A DNA stretch of 5,158 nt from an uncultured Bacillota bacterium (GTDB lineage: Bacteria; Bacillota_I; Bacilli_A; RF39; UBA660): positions 1-5,158 of the forward strand of contig CAMWQX010000111.1 of the NCBI GenBank assembly GCA_947176475.1. The letters run 5' to 3'. The notes beneath the pieces were generated by a model, which was not told the DNA's origin, did not search any database, and saw only the letters and a program-made list of their open reading frames with translations. Shown here piece after piece: positions 1 to 5,158 of the stretch. Each line of letters opens with the position of its first letter. Position 1 is the stretch's first letter. Position numbers and translations under genes: made by a program.

Positions 1-43
1 ATATTCTCTAATGTAAGAAACCATAGAAATATTCTTCTAAAAT

Positions 44-865
44 TTAATACCCAGCATGATTTTTAATCATAGAGTCAAACTCGCTAAGATCAAATGAAGT
101 TCCTGCTCCAGTATCTTTCGTACTTTCCTCAATGGATGCCTTTTTTGTAAGCTTAACTCCATCATCAATAAGATTACTGGGTGTAGCATTTACAATATTC
201 TCAATTTCAGAAAAAACTGTCTCAAAATCATTCTCATTAATCATTTGATATCCGTTGTGCTCTGGATTTAAAGCATATACATAAGACATATTTGCATCCC
301 GGCTGATACCAATTGGGAATACATATAAATCATTCATTTGAACTCTTTGCCACACATCATTATAAACTGCTTCTATTTCACTATCAGTATCTCCTACAGG
401 ATGTCCATCTGTCATGAAAATGAGCATTGGTCTAAATGTGTCTGTATCACTTCGACGCATACCATCTCTATATTGATCTATCGCCTGTAATGTTCGGCGT
501 AATCCGAGAGAGAATATAGTTTGATCTGCAGCATCAAAACTTGTTGCCTTACTTATGTCAACAACTCCTAAATCCAATGCTGATTGATGGAGAATCGCTC
601 TATTATTGTAGGTAATAACACCAATGACTGCACGTTCACTGAGTTCAGGATGTATTTTCATATTTTCCAAAAGCTTTCTCATGACTTTTGAAAGAAGAGA
701 AAGTCTTGTTTCAAAGAGACCGACCTTATTTCTCATGGAACCACTTACATCAATACAAAAAAAGATAGGTATTCTGCTATTTGTATTTTGATTTAAACGA
801 TCAAATTGTTTGAATTCATCAAGACTGAATACACGATCTTGTTCAGCATAATTTTCATTTGGCAT
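44..865 (-). CDS. VWA-domain protein (TerY-like), third gene of the TIR/kinase operon
   Basis: A 273-residue von Willebrand factor A domain protein. The metal-ion-dependent adhesion site (MIDAS) looks complete: strand 1 ends in IDVSGS (Asp39, Ser41, Ser43), the T-loop has Thr116 in ADQTIFSLGL, and the third site is FMTDG with Asp153. Residues about 30-225 form the VWA fold; the last 45 are polar and probably flexible. No signal peptide or membrane segment is visible, so it should be cytoplasmic. Start choice: an ATG 24 bases upstream (889) lacks a ribosome binding site, while the ATG at 865 has AAGGAGA eight bases before it, so the protein begins MPNENYAEQ. It starts 47 bases after the kinase-like gene and is probably cotranscribed. 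VWA proteins of the TerY type pair with kinase and PP2C phosphatase genes and are thought to scaffold complexes through metal-dependent binding. The fold is secure; the partner and role are inferred from context. Confidence 0.9.
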   Translation of the reverse strand: MPNENYAEQDRVFSLDEFKQFDRLNQNTNSRIPIFFCIDVSGSMRNKVGLFETRLSLLSKVMRKLLENMKIHPELSERAVIGVITYNNRAILHQSALDLGVVDISKATSFDAADQTIFSLGLRRTLQAIDQYRDGMRRSDTDTFRPMLIFMTDGHPVGDTDSEIEAVYNDVWQRVQMNDLYVFPIGISRDANMSYVYALNPEHNGYQMINENDFETVFSEIENIVNATPSNLIDDGVKLTKKASIEESTKDTGAGTSFDLSEFDSMIKNHAGY

Positions 866-873
866 AATTCTCA

Positions 874-880
874 TCTCCTT
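874..880 (-). promoter_or_regulatory. Ribosome binding site that sets the VWA start
   Basis: The minus strand reads AAGGAGA, eight bases before the ATG at 865. It lies inside the reading frame that would open at the earlier ATG (889), which has no comparable site, so the later start is preferred. Confidence 0.75.
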
Positions 881-912
881 TTCTAACATTAATCACCATT
901 ACGGCGTTTTTC

Positions 913-2877
913 TCAGCACTGATCACAACGCTGCGGTAAATTTCCAAATTTTTTCATATGAAAATCCACTTGTCCCTGAGTTAATTCAATCAAGTGTCCG
1001 CATTTGCCATAATACCTTTTGGCAATTTGGTTTCTGACAATTTTCGCACAATCATAGCATAATCCATCATCATTAAGACGATATGTCGGTACTAATTCTC
1101 CACAGCGTTTGCATTTTCTTTTATCTGAGCGACAGTATGGGCAATGAGTTGGCATAGAAAATTGCTTTGTTTCAACAAGTTTTTCATATTTAAATAGTGT
1201 TCCAAAATCATAATAAAAAGACTTGTTACATGTTTTACAAACAAAGTATGTTTCTGATGGCTGTCCAAGACATGAATTGCAAATTCTTTTTTCCGGATAT
1301 CGATAGTAAAAATCCGGATGATCAATCCCACATTTAATACAAGTAATCGTCTTAGTACCACTGAAGCGCTTAAATGTACGTGGAAAAATATTAAGCGACT
1401 CAGTATCATAAGGATTAGAAAGTTCGTGCTCTAATTCACGAACCTTTCTTTGCCAAAATCGAGCATCCCTTCTATTTTCTGGAGTACTAAAAGCCCTTCC
1501 TTTTTGGAAAGTATAATAAAATGCCTGCTTTAAATCATTACCTAAGTGACTCCATACAAATCTCCATAAGCCAAAATACTCCCTAGCACCATGTTCTTCA
1601 CCTTGTCTCCCATATCGAAAGGCAAAGTTCATACTTTTGACACTTTCTGAGATACTCTTGTTTCTTCCTTTATTGTATGGAAATTTTCCAGGCAAGAGTA
1701 TCATAAAAATCAACAAGGCTATTTCATAATTATCCTGTTGCTTTGTATATAAGCGCATTCCTTCATTTGAATCTTGAAGTTCAGGAGCTTGCATTACTTT
1801 TTCATATGAAAGAATTGGAAAGCCTTCGATCTGATATGTATCCATTTCCGCAAAGAACACATGATTCTCGTCTTTTACAAAAATCGCCCCAGGATTAACA
1901 AGTCCAAACAATACATTCATATCCTGTAAATATATAATTTTATCTAAAATTGTCTTCGTCAAATGAGTAAGTTTTTTTCTGTCCCACTCAGGAAAAGTTG
2001 TTTCCAATCCTTGCTGACCCATCAACTGCTGCTTAAGTTGATATCCCTCTGCAGTTGGTACAATAATTCCTACAAATTCTCCTTCAGCATTATGAAGAAT
2101 ATCTGTCGGCCAGCATATTCCTTCACATTTAATGGGTTTCTCAAGCATTCGTTTAACTTTATCCTCAAAATACGAGATTGTCAACCATTCAGATTGGTAT
2201 ATTTTTGCTTGTATGCCTAGCTTGTCCGTCTGATAAGTGATCGATTGCGGGTTTGACATAAATTCATCACCAAGCTTTATAGGATGATTATCAGAAGTAT
2301 ATACGACATCATTTGTTATAGGAGCAGTTCGACTTTTTCTTGTCACCCTTCTAATTGGTGATATTTGATTAGGCATTGTAAAAGCATCCGCCTGAGGTAC
2401 ATTTCGATTAAATTCAAGTGGTTTGTAGTTTCTTAATTTACCATCTCTATCTAATCTATAAATGCGTACATATGCACCTGATTCCCTTGATGCTTTAATG
2501 ACCTTTTCTGCTTTCTTATCATCTCCAGTAAGAAATAACCAAACTCCCATACTTTTTAAATTCTGAAGAAGAGATGCATAATCACAACTACCACTATATT
2601 GAAAAATATGTAATTCCTCATATAAAGAAGGTATAAATGTATTCTTTAATTCCATTGAAGGAATAATAATTCGTTTTTTCTCGCTCAATGATTTATTTTT
2701 TGTCCACTCCAAGTAAAATGCTTGAAATTCTGGTGTTGCCAACAGATCAACAGTAATCATAACATGGTAATTGGTTTTTATTAAATCCGTAGCACTATCA
2801 CCAGCAATCGGCCATGTATTTTTCCTGATTTTATTTGGATACTGTACAGACCGTCCTTCTTTATCATGTGTTCCCAT
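913..2877 (-). CDS. PIN-like / degenerate protein kinase / four zinc-ribbon fusion protein
   Basis: A 654-residue cytoplasmic multidomain protein. Residues about 35-150 look like a PIN nuclease fold: acidic residues Asp44 (ITVDLLAT), Glu76 (IPSMEL), Asp99 and Asp119 (LFLTGDD) are spaced as in PIN active sites. Residues about 215-480 form a kinase fold of the YegI/TerY-associated type: Lys225 (AKIYQ), Glu238, a DFG-like Asp346 (MDTYQIEG), Ala-Pro-Glu at 364-366, helix-F Asp382, and a tail with WSHLGNDLKQAF. The catalytic loop reads GLVNPGAIF where active relatives have a GDxNxxN-type loop, so the catalytic Asp and metal-binding Asn are lost (Leu326, Ala331), pointing to a pseudokinase. Four zinc-binding modules follow: Cys 513/516/533/536, 547/550/579/582, 589/592/607/610, and 626/His628/651/654, the last Cys being the final residue. 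The ATG at 2877 follows AGGAGG by seven bases and is preferred to a GTG at 2901. It starts 28 bases after the TIR stop. Kinase fold and zinc modules are well supported; PIN is tentative. Confidence 0.88.
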   Translation of the reverse strand: MGTHDKEGRSVQYPNKIRKNTWPIAGDSATDLIKTNYHVMITVDLLATPEFQAFYLEWTKNKSLSEKKRIIIPSMELKNTFIPSLYEELHIFQYSGSCDYASLLQNLKSMGVWLFLTGDDKKAEKVIKASRESGAYVRIYRLDRDGKLRNYKPLEFNRNVPQADAFTMPNQISPIRRVTRKSRTAPITNDVVYTSDNHPIKLGDEFMSNPQSITYQTDKLGIQAKIYQSEWLTISYFEDKVKRMLEKPIKCEGICWPTDILHNAEGEFVGIIVPTAEGYQLKQQLMGQQGLETTFPEWDRKKLTHLTKTILDKIIYLQDMNVLFGLVNPGAIFVKDENHVFFAEMDTYQIEGFPILSYEKVMQAPELQDSNEGMRLYTKQQDNYEIALLIFMILLPGKFPYNKGRNKSISESVKSMNFAFRYGRQGEEHGAREYFGLWRFVWSHLGNDLKQAFYYTFQKGRAFSTPENRRDARFWQRKVRELEHELSNPYDTESLNIFPRTFKRFSGTKTITCIKCGIDHPDFYYRYPEKRICNSCLGQPSETYFVCKTCNKSFYYDFGTLFKYEKLVETKQFSMPTHCPYCRSDKRKCKRCGELVPTYRLNDDGLCYDCAKIVRNQIAKRYYGKCGHLIELTQGQVDFHMKKFGNLPQRCDQC

Positions 2878-2884
2878 ACTATCT

Positions 2885-2890
2885 CCTCCT
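2885..2890 (-). promoter_or_regulatory. Strong ribosome binding site of the kinase-like gene
   Basis: A perfect AGGAGG on the minus strand, seven bases before the ATG at 2877. It lies in the 28-base gap after the TIR stop and downstream of an in-frame GTG at 2901, which decides the start in favour of 2877. The strong site suggests independent, efficient translation within the operon. Confidence 0.8.
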
Positions 2891-2905
2891 GATATTATCA
2901 CTCTA

Positions 2906-3694
2906 TTATAGAATACACCCTAAATCGTTAAGCTTTGCATTCGCTTTTGATTTTAACTCATCACTTTTTGATAGTTTCACTGTCATTCTCAAATAATTAA
3001 CCGCATTATCAAAATCATTCATCTGTGCATATATAGTTCCAAGCATATACATAGCATCATAACTAGATGGATTTACATCAATCAACATCTTTAAAGGAAA
3101 TATCCACTCTCCAAGAGGTCTATTTTTTTCCCTGAGTTCACGAATACACTTCCAATAGATCTCCGTCGAACTAACCTTTTCAACAAATTCATCTCGATGA
3201 CGTTCCCATATATTTTGAAAAGACGAAGATGTACTCAAACCAAACTCCTCAACAAGCTTGGTCTTCAGTTCGTTTAAACGCGCTTTTAACTCGTTCTTAT
3301 CTGAATCAAGTTTTATCGAAATACGCATCTGGTCTATAGCCCCTTTAACATCCTTAAAATCAAACTGAGGAATCAATACACTTGTGTACTTTTGATGCAA
3401 TACCCAAGCAGCACCCATTTCATTCAAAGATACCGGACTGTTATAATAGTTTTCCGATAGAACAAAAATAACTCTTAAATTATAATTTTGAAATTGTTCC
3501 ATTAAATAATCATATATGTTGTTATCTAAGGGTACATTATAACCAGGAACTGAAGAGCAAAACATATTCTCAGGGGTCAATCCTATATCTTCAAACAATT
3601 CTACAAGTGGTTGAACATACGCTAGGTCTTGAGCAGAATGGCTTATAAAAATTTTCATCGGCTTTTGCAATATTTTTTCACTCATACGAATCAT
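2906..3694 (-). CDS. TIR-domain protein with TPR-like C-terminus, first gene of the operon
   Basis: A 262-residue protein with a bacterial TIR domain at about residues 13-130. It opens with the typical strand MKIFISHSAQD, has a BB-loop-like FCSSVPGYNVPL (45-56), a core strand RVIFVLSENYY (74-84), and SLNEMGAAW with Glu92 where NAD-cleaving TIR enzymes carry their catalytic Glu. The key residue is therefore present and NADase or cyclic-ADP-ribose-type signalling is possible, though unproven. A basic/acidic helical linker (about 130-185) leads to a C-terminal helical part with at least one good TPR-like unit (about 213-246, MLGTIYAQ...AVNYL), probably for protein contacts. No membrane segment or signal peptide is seen. 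Two starts are possible: the ATG at 3694 (AGGA six bases upstream) or the ATG at 3685 (AAAGG eleven bases upstream); the first is preferred. It leads the operon with the kinase-like and VWA genes. TIR assignment is firm; partners and trigger are inference. Confidence 0.92.
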   Translation of the reverse strand: MIRMSEKILQKPMKIFISHSAQDLAYVQPLVELFEDIGLTPENMFCSSVPGYNVPLDNNIYDYLMEQFQNYNLRVIFVLSENYYNSPVSLNEMGAAWVLHQKYTSVLIPQFDFKDVKGAIDQMRISIKLDSDKNELKARLNELKTKLVEEFGLSTSSSFQNIWERHRDEFVEKVSSTEIYWKCIRELREKNRPLGEWIFPLKMLIDVNPSSYDAMYMLGTIYAQMNDFDNAVNYLRMTVKLSKSDELKSKANAKLNDLGCIL

Positions 3695-3696
3695 AA

Positions 3697-3704
3697 CCTT
3701 TCCT
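3697..3704 (-). promoter_or_regulatory. Ribosome binding site of the TIR gene
   Basis: The minus strand reads AGGAAAGG just before the TIR gene. The AGGA part is six bases from the ATG at 3694, a normal spacing. The GG end is only two bases from that ATG but eleven from the alternative ATG at 3685, so the site does not fully exclude the later start. Confidence 0.6.
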
Positions 3705-3738
3705 ATTCAATAATTGTTGAAATACTATAATATGTTGC

Positions 3739-3852
3739 ACTAGTGGACTGTACCGATGATATTTAGTAAATTAATCTGTTTGCTTTATTAACAAAACAAG
3801 TAGATATGTGTTGTGTAAATTAGATTAAATTTGAATGGTACAGTCCACTAGT
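3739..3852. repeat. 16-bp perfect inverted repeat with 82-bp spacer
   Basis: ACTAGTGGACTGTACC at the left (3739-3754) and its exact reverse complement at the right (3837-3852). In RNA this would fold into a 16-bp stem closing a long AT-rich loop. It contains the MITE-like element plus its palindromic target sites. Confidence 0.9.
3744..3847. mobile_element. 104-bp MITE-like element with 11-bp terminal inverted repeats
   Basis: The ends are perfect inverted repeats, TGGACTGTACC and GGTACAGTCCA. They are flanked on both sides by CTAG (ACTAGT if the shared outer bases are counted), which reads as a direct target duplication of a palindromic site. Because the target is itself palindromic, the whole forms a 16-bp perfect inverted repeat (3739-3754 and 3837-3852). 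The interior is AT-rich, has no coding capacity and carries subterminal complementary stretches (3768-3777 against 3822-3832). TG...CA ends and a CTAG target fit IS3- or IS481-like transposition, but the parent family is not identified. It lies between the TIR gene and its predicted promoter, so it would be transcribed as a hairpin in the leader. The inverted repeat is certain; mobility is inferred. Confidence 0.6.
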
Positions 3853-3855
3853 TAA

Positions 3856-3869
3856 ATGATAATTATCAT
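3856..3869. repeat. 14-bp perfect palindrome, possible operator
   Basis: ATGATAATTATCAT is a perfect palindrome placed at the predicted transcription start of the TIR operon. Its half site TGATAAT is shared with Fur/PerR-type boxes, but it lacks the usual 7-1-7 spacing, so no regulator is assigned. Chance palindromes of this kind are more likely in AT-rich DNA. Confidence 0.35.
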
Positions 3870-3875
3870 AATATA

Positions 3876-3904
3876 ATTATTTTTATTTGAGAACGTTTGT
3901 TCAA
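3876..3904 (-). promoter_or_regulatory. Predicted sigma-A-type promoter of the TIR operon
   Basis: Minus strand: a -35 element TTGAAC (3904-3899), a 17-base spacer and a -10 element AATAAT (3881-3876). The predicted start falls near 3869, giving a leader of about 175 bases before the TIR ATG, with the MITE-like element inside it. The -10 differs from consensus by one base and the -35 by two. The region is AT-rich, so a false match is possible; overlap with the LexA-type box adds weight. Confidence 0.5.
3891..3902. promoter_or_regulatory. LexA-type SOS box overlapping the TIR operon promoter
   Basis: On the minus strand the site reads GAACAAACGTTC, matching the Gram-positive LexA core GAAC-N4-GTTC, and the central AAAC fits the Bacillus form RNRY. 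It overlaps the -35 element and spacer of the predicted promoter, the position expected for repression. A second AACGTT half site lies at 3910-3915. No gene runs rightward from here, so the minus-strand TIR operon is the natural target. Binding by LexA is inferred from the motif. Confidence 0.6.
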
Positions 3905-3934
3905 AGCCAACGTTTTAAACACCTCTAATATATA

Positions 3935-4057
3935 CACTATCCACAATTTAATGATTGAATTTCCGATTCAATGTTCCAAAAACGTATTTCAATGATAAGA
4001 ATTTGTTTATTCTTCGTCATTCATGATTTATTCATTTTTCTTAAGTTGTAGATAGTG
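3935..4057. repeat. Nested foldback: outer 17-bp inverted repeat enclosing two hairpins
   Basis: The outer arms 3935-3951 (CACTATCCACAATTTAA) and 4041-4057 are complementary at 15 of 17 positions. Between them are a 7-bp hairpin with 5-base loop (3954-3972, ATTGAAT/ATTCAAT) and an 11-bp hairpin with a small internal bulge (3991-4021). The strand could fold as a three-way junction. No clear target duplication flanks it and no U-run follows either hairpin directly, so neither a classical transposon nor an intrinsic terminator is proven. It could be a MITE that interrupted the 3' end of the neighbouring remnant gene, or a structured RNA. Confidence 0.5.
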
Positions 4058-4184
4058 GTTTTCAAAATGGAAATAGAAGAATTATCAATATCGCTGTATG
4101 TTACCGAAGCCCCCATACCCACCATATAAGTCACCGCCATGCAAGCACAAGAGCGATAACTGCCAATCTTTTTGTAAGTTTCAT
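4021..4184 (-). pseudogene. Frameshifted remnant of a small signal-peptide protein
   Basis: An ATG at 4184, nine bases after a GAGG ribosome binding site (4197-4194), opens a typical signal-peptide start, MKLTKRLAVIALVLA, but the frame stops after 17 codons (4131). The next frame continues as MAVTYMVGMGASVTYSDID (from 4140) and stops at 4021. Adding one base near 4141 would join them into one short exported protein with a basic N-terminus and a long hydrophobic core. The final codons run into the right arm of the foldback, so the native 3' end may be lost. No family was recognised. It could also be a chance alignment of short frames. Confidence 0.35.
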
Positions 4185-4424
4185 AAGGATTTACCTCATT
4201 TTCGTAATCGTGAGGAGAAATCCGTTCTGTAAGTCCTGATGTATCTTCGTAGTGAATAGAAAACTGAGTTAAAAATCAAATGTCTTATTCCGTTTGGATA
4301 TTCTCCAAAGGTTTCTATTCATGTGATGAAGTCAGAGAAACATACAATCAATCAGACTGCCGCCTTTCATACTGTGTCATTGCACACACATTGTCACGGT
4401 GACAATACTTTTGTATCGAAACTG
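4185..4424. other. Intergenic stretch between two small secreted-protein genes
   Basis: Apart from the GAGG site of the remnant and the dyad at 4390-4406, no gene or clear terminator is visible. A short stem TTTGGA/TCCAAA (4293-4309) has no U-run next to it. A minus-strand frame stays open from about 4273 into the remnant but has no plausible start codon. Confidence 0.4.
4390..4406. repeat. 17-bp dyad, ATTGTCAC-G-GTGACAAT
   Basis: Two perfect 8-base arms around one base, just downstream of the secreted-protein stop codon. There is no U-tract on either strand, so it is more like an operator or a weak 3'-end stem than an intrinsic terminator. No regulator is assigned. Confidence 0.4.
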
Positions 4425-4889
4425 CTAATCTACCCATACGCTGTTGGAAGTGTTCTCCACGCTCTGAGAGCTGCCGAACCAACCACTTTCCTTAGCGTAA
4501 TGGGTCAAACTCACACGGTAATAGTAACCGCCTTTTACCGACACAGCATAGTTATTGAGATAGTAACTGCTGCTGTCTGATTTCAGCAAATCATCATTAG
4601 GCTTTTCCTCGTCCCAATGGACACCGTCGGAACTATGTTCTATGGAAATATCCTTGTAGCCAATTGATTTCATTATATCATTACTCTGTGTCGTTCCGCT
4701 GATATATATTTTTTTTGATGAAGTAGAAGCAGATATTGTTATATAATAACGGCTAATCAATCCTGCTGTTCGTACTTGATTGCTGTCTGATATGCTTGTG
4801 TAAACATTGGAAGCTGCCTTTACAGGCATTATAGGAACACTGTATGTTAGTACACTTGCAACACATAATGCTAATGCTTTTTTATTCAC
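4425..4889 (-). CDS. Small secreted protein, beta-rich, function unknown
   Basis: A 154-residue exported protein. The N-terminus is a clear signal peptide: MNKK, a hydrophobic core (about 5-22) and a signal peptidase I site VKA|A after residue 25. The mature part of about 129 residues has alternating polar and aromatic residues typical of beta strands, a SSDGVHW segment (87-92) and a GGYYYRVSLTHYAKE segment (120-134). It has no cysteine after cleavage and no cell-wall anchor, so it is probably released. The overall pattern recalls small Firmicutes secreted families of unknown function such as DUF6147; this is from memory and unverified. It starts with GTG, nine bases after a perfect AGGAGG (4904-4899), only 16 bases after the stop of the preceding gene, so the two are probably cotranscribed. 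Confidence 0.82.
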   Translation of the reverse strand: MNKKALALCVASVLTYSVPIMPVKAASNVYTSISDSNQVRTAGLISRYYITISASTSSKKIYISGTTQSNDIMKSIGYKDISIEHSSDGVHWDEEKPNDDLLKSDSSSYYLNNYAVSVKGGYYYRVSLTHYAKESGWFGSSQSVENTSNSVWVD

Positions 4890-4898
4890 TTTTAATTT

Positions 4899-4904
4899 CC
4901 TCCT
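4899..4904 (-). promoter_or_regulatory. Ribosome binding site supporting a GTG start
   Basis: A perfect AGGAGG on the minus strand, nine bases before the GTG at 4889. It directly follows the stop codon of the upstream gene, which supports translation from GTG within a shared transcript. Confidence 0.8.
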
Positions 4905-4905
4905 G

Positions 4906-5158
4906 TCATTTTATTGAAGCTACTATTTTTTCACATTCGTCATAAGGTACATCAACAGAAAACATAAAAAATTCTGTTTTACCTTTTAAATACATTATGG
5001 TATATTGGTTATCTTCCTTTGAAACTATTGCCGAAGAACCATTCACTTCCGTTTCGGAAATATTGAAATGGTCACTTGGAATACCTATTTTCGGAATTTC
5101 ATTATGATGTTTTTAGAAGCATAAACTAAAATTTTGTGTACCGTTCCAAAATATAAAC
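4906..5158 (-). pseudogene. Partial, frameshifted gene, DUF4367-like C-terminus
   Basis: This is the 3' end of a gene that enters from the right edge of the window. The last 67 codons are open (from KHHNEIPKIGIPSDHF to ECEKIVASIK) and end in TGA at 4906-4908. Upstream, a different frame is open to the window edge and reads LYFGTVHKILVYASK. Adding one A to the A5 run near 5111-5115 joins the two into one smooth protein (ASKKHHNEIPK), so a single-base loss is likely, either a real mutation or a sequencing error. The pattern VNGSSA...YTIMYLKG...CEKIVASIK resembles the C-terminal part of DUF4367-type proteins, which often sit beside ECF sigma factors and have an N-terminal membrane segment; this is tentative. 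It precedes the secreted-protein gene by 16 bases. Confidence 0.6.

Noticed and set aside
1..43. Terminator after the VWA gene
   Set aside because: The 43 bases to the window edge show no stem followed by a U-run; the operon may continue outside the window.
44..865. Naming the VWA gene terY or calling the locus tellurite resistance
   Set aside because: The VWA fold is TerY-like, but no TerB/C/D genes are present, so tellurite resistance is not supported.
1092..1409. 105-codon minus-strand open frame inside the kinase-like gene
   Set aside because: It lies in another frame under the zinc-ribbon coding region, has no ribosome binding site and no protein-like pattern.
1963..2220. 85-codon plus-strand open frame
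   Set aside because: It is antisense to the kinase domain, which has clear family motifs; the frame is a by-product.
3724..3732. Alternative promoter right before the TIR gene, with -10 candidates TATAGT or TATTAT
   Set aside because: No acceptable -35 at the right distance; the -35 would fall in the inverted repeat and match poorly. The upstream promoter with the LexA-type box is better.
4140..4272. Minus-strand frame reading TQFSIHYEDTSGLTERISP onwards, upstream of the remnant gene
   Set aside because: It is open but has no start codon or ribosome binding site, and the overlapping signal-peptide frame is better supported. It could be an older gene fragment, but nothing proves it.
4293..4309. 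Short stem TTTGGA/TCCAAA as a terminator
   Set aside because: Only six base pairs and no adjacent U-run on either strand.
4323..4580. 85-codon plus-strand open frame
   Set aside because: It overlaps the secreted-protein gene on the other strand, which has a signal peptide and strong ribosome binding site; no recognisable domain in this frame.

Overview
The window looks like an accessory region from a low-GC Gram-positive bacterium, most likely a clostridial (Lachnospiraceae-like) gut species. The reasons are the AT-rich sequence, the strong AGGAGG-type ribosome binding sites, a Gram-positive LexA-type box and the small secreted proteins. This is inferred from the bases alone; no database was searched. 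All convincing genes lie on the minus strand, so transcription runs from high to low coordinates.

Right part (about 4021-5158): a cluster of small, partly broken genes. It holds the 3' end of a gene cut by the window edge that carries an apparent one-base frameshift, an intact small secreted protein with a GTG start, and a frameshifted remnant of another small signal-peptide protein. The spacing of the first two suggests one transcript.

Middle part (about 3695-4020): non-coding but rich in structure. It contains a nested foldback, a LexA-type box overlapping a plausible promoter for the genes to its left, a 14-bp palindrome at the predicted transcription start, and a 104-bp MITE-like element flanked by direct repeats. 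The element would lie in the 5' leader of the downstream operon.

Left part (44-3694): a tight three-gene operon. First is a TIR-domain protein with an intact candidate catalytic Glu and a TPR-like tail. Second is a large protein with a PIN-nuclease-like N-terminus, a kinase fold that has lost its catalytic Asp, and four C-terminal zinc-binding CxxC modules. Third is a VWA-domain protein with a complete MIDAS metal site. The kinase/zinc-ribbon plus VWA pair recalls the TerY-P (VWA / PP2C / kinase) modules known from comparative genomics. Adding a TIR effector, a PIN-like domain and apparent SOS control suggests a stress-triggered defence or abortive-infection module. In that model VWA and pseudokinase form a sensing or scaffold part, and TIR (NADase-like) and PIN (RNase-like) are effectors. 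The role is inference; the domain layout is read from the sequence. The operon may continue past the left edge.
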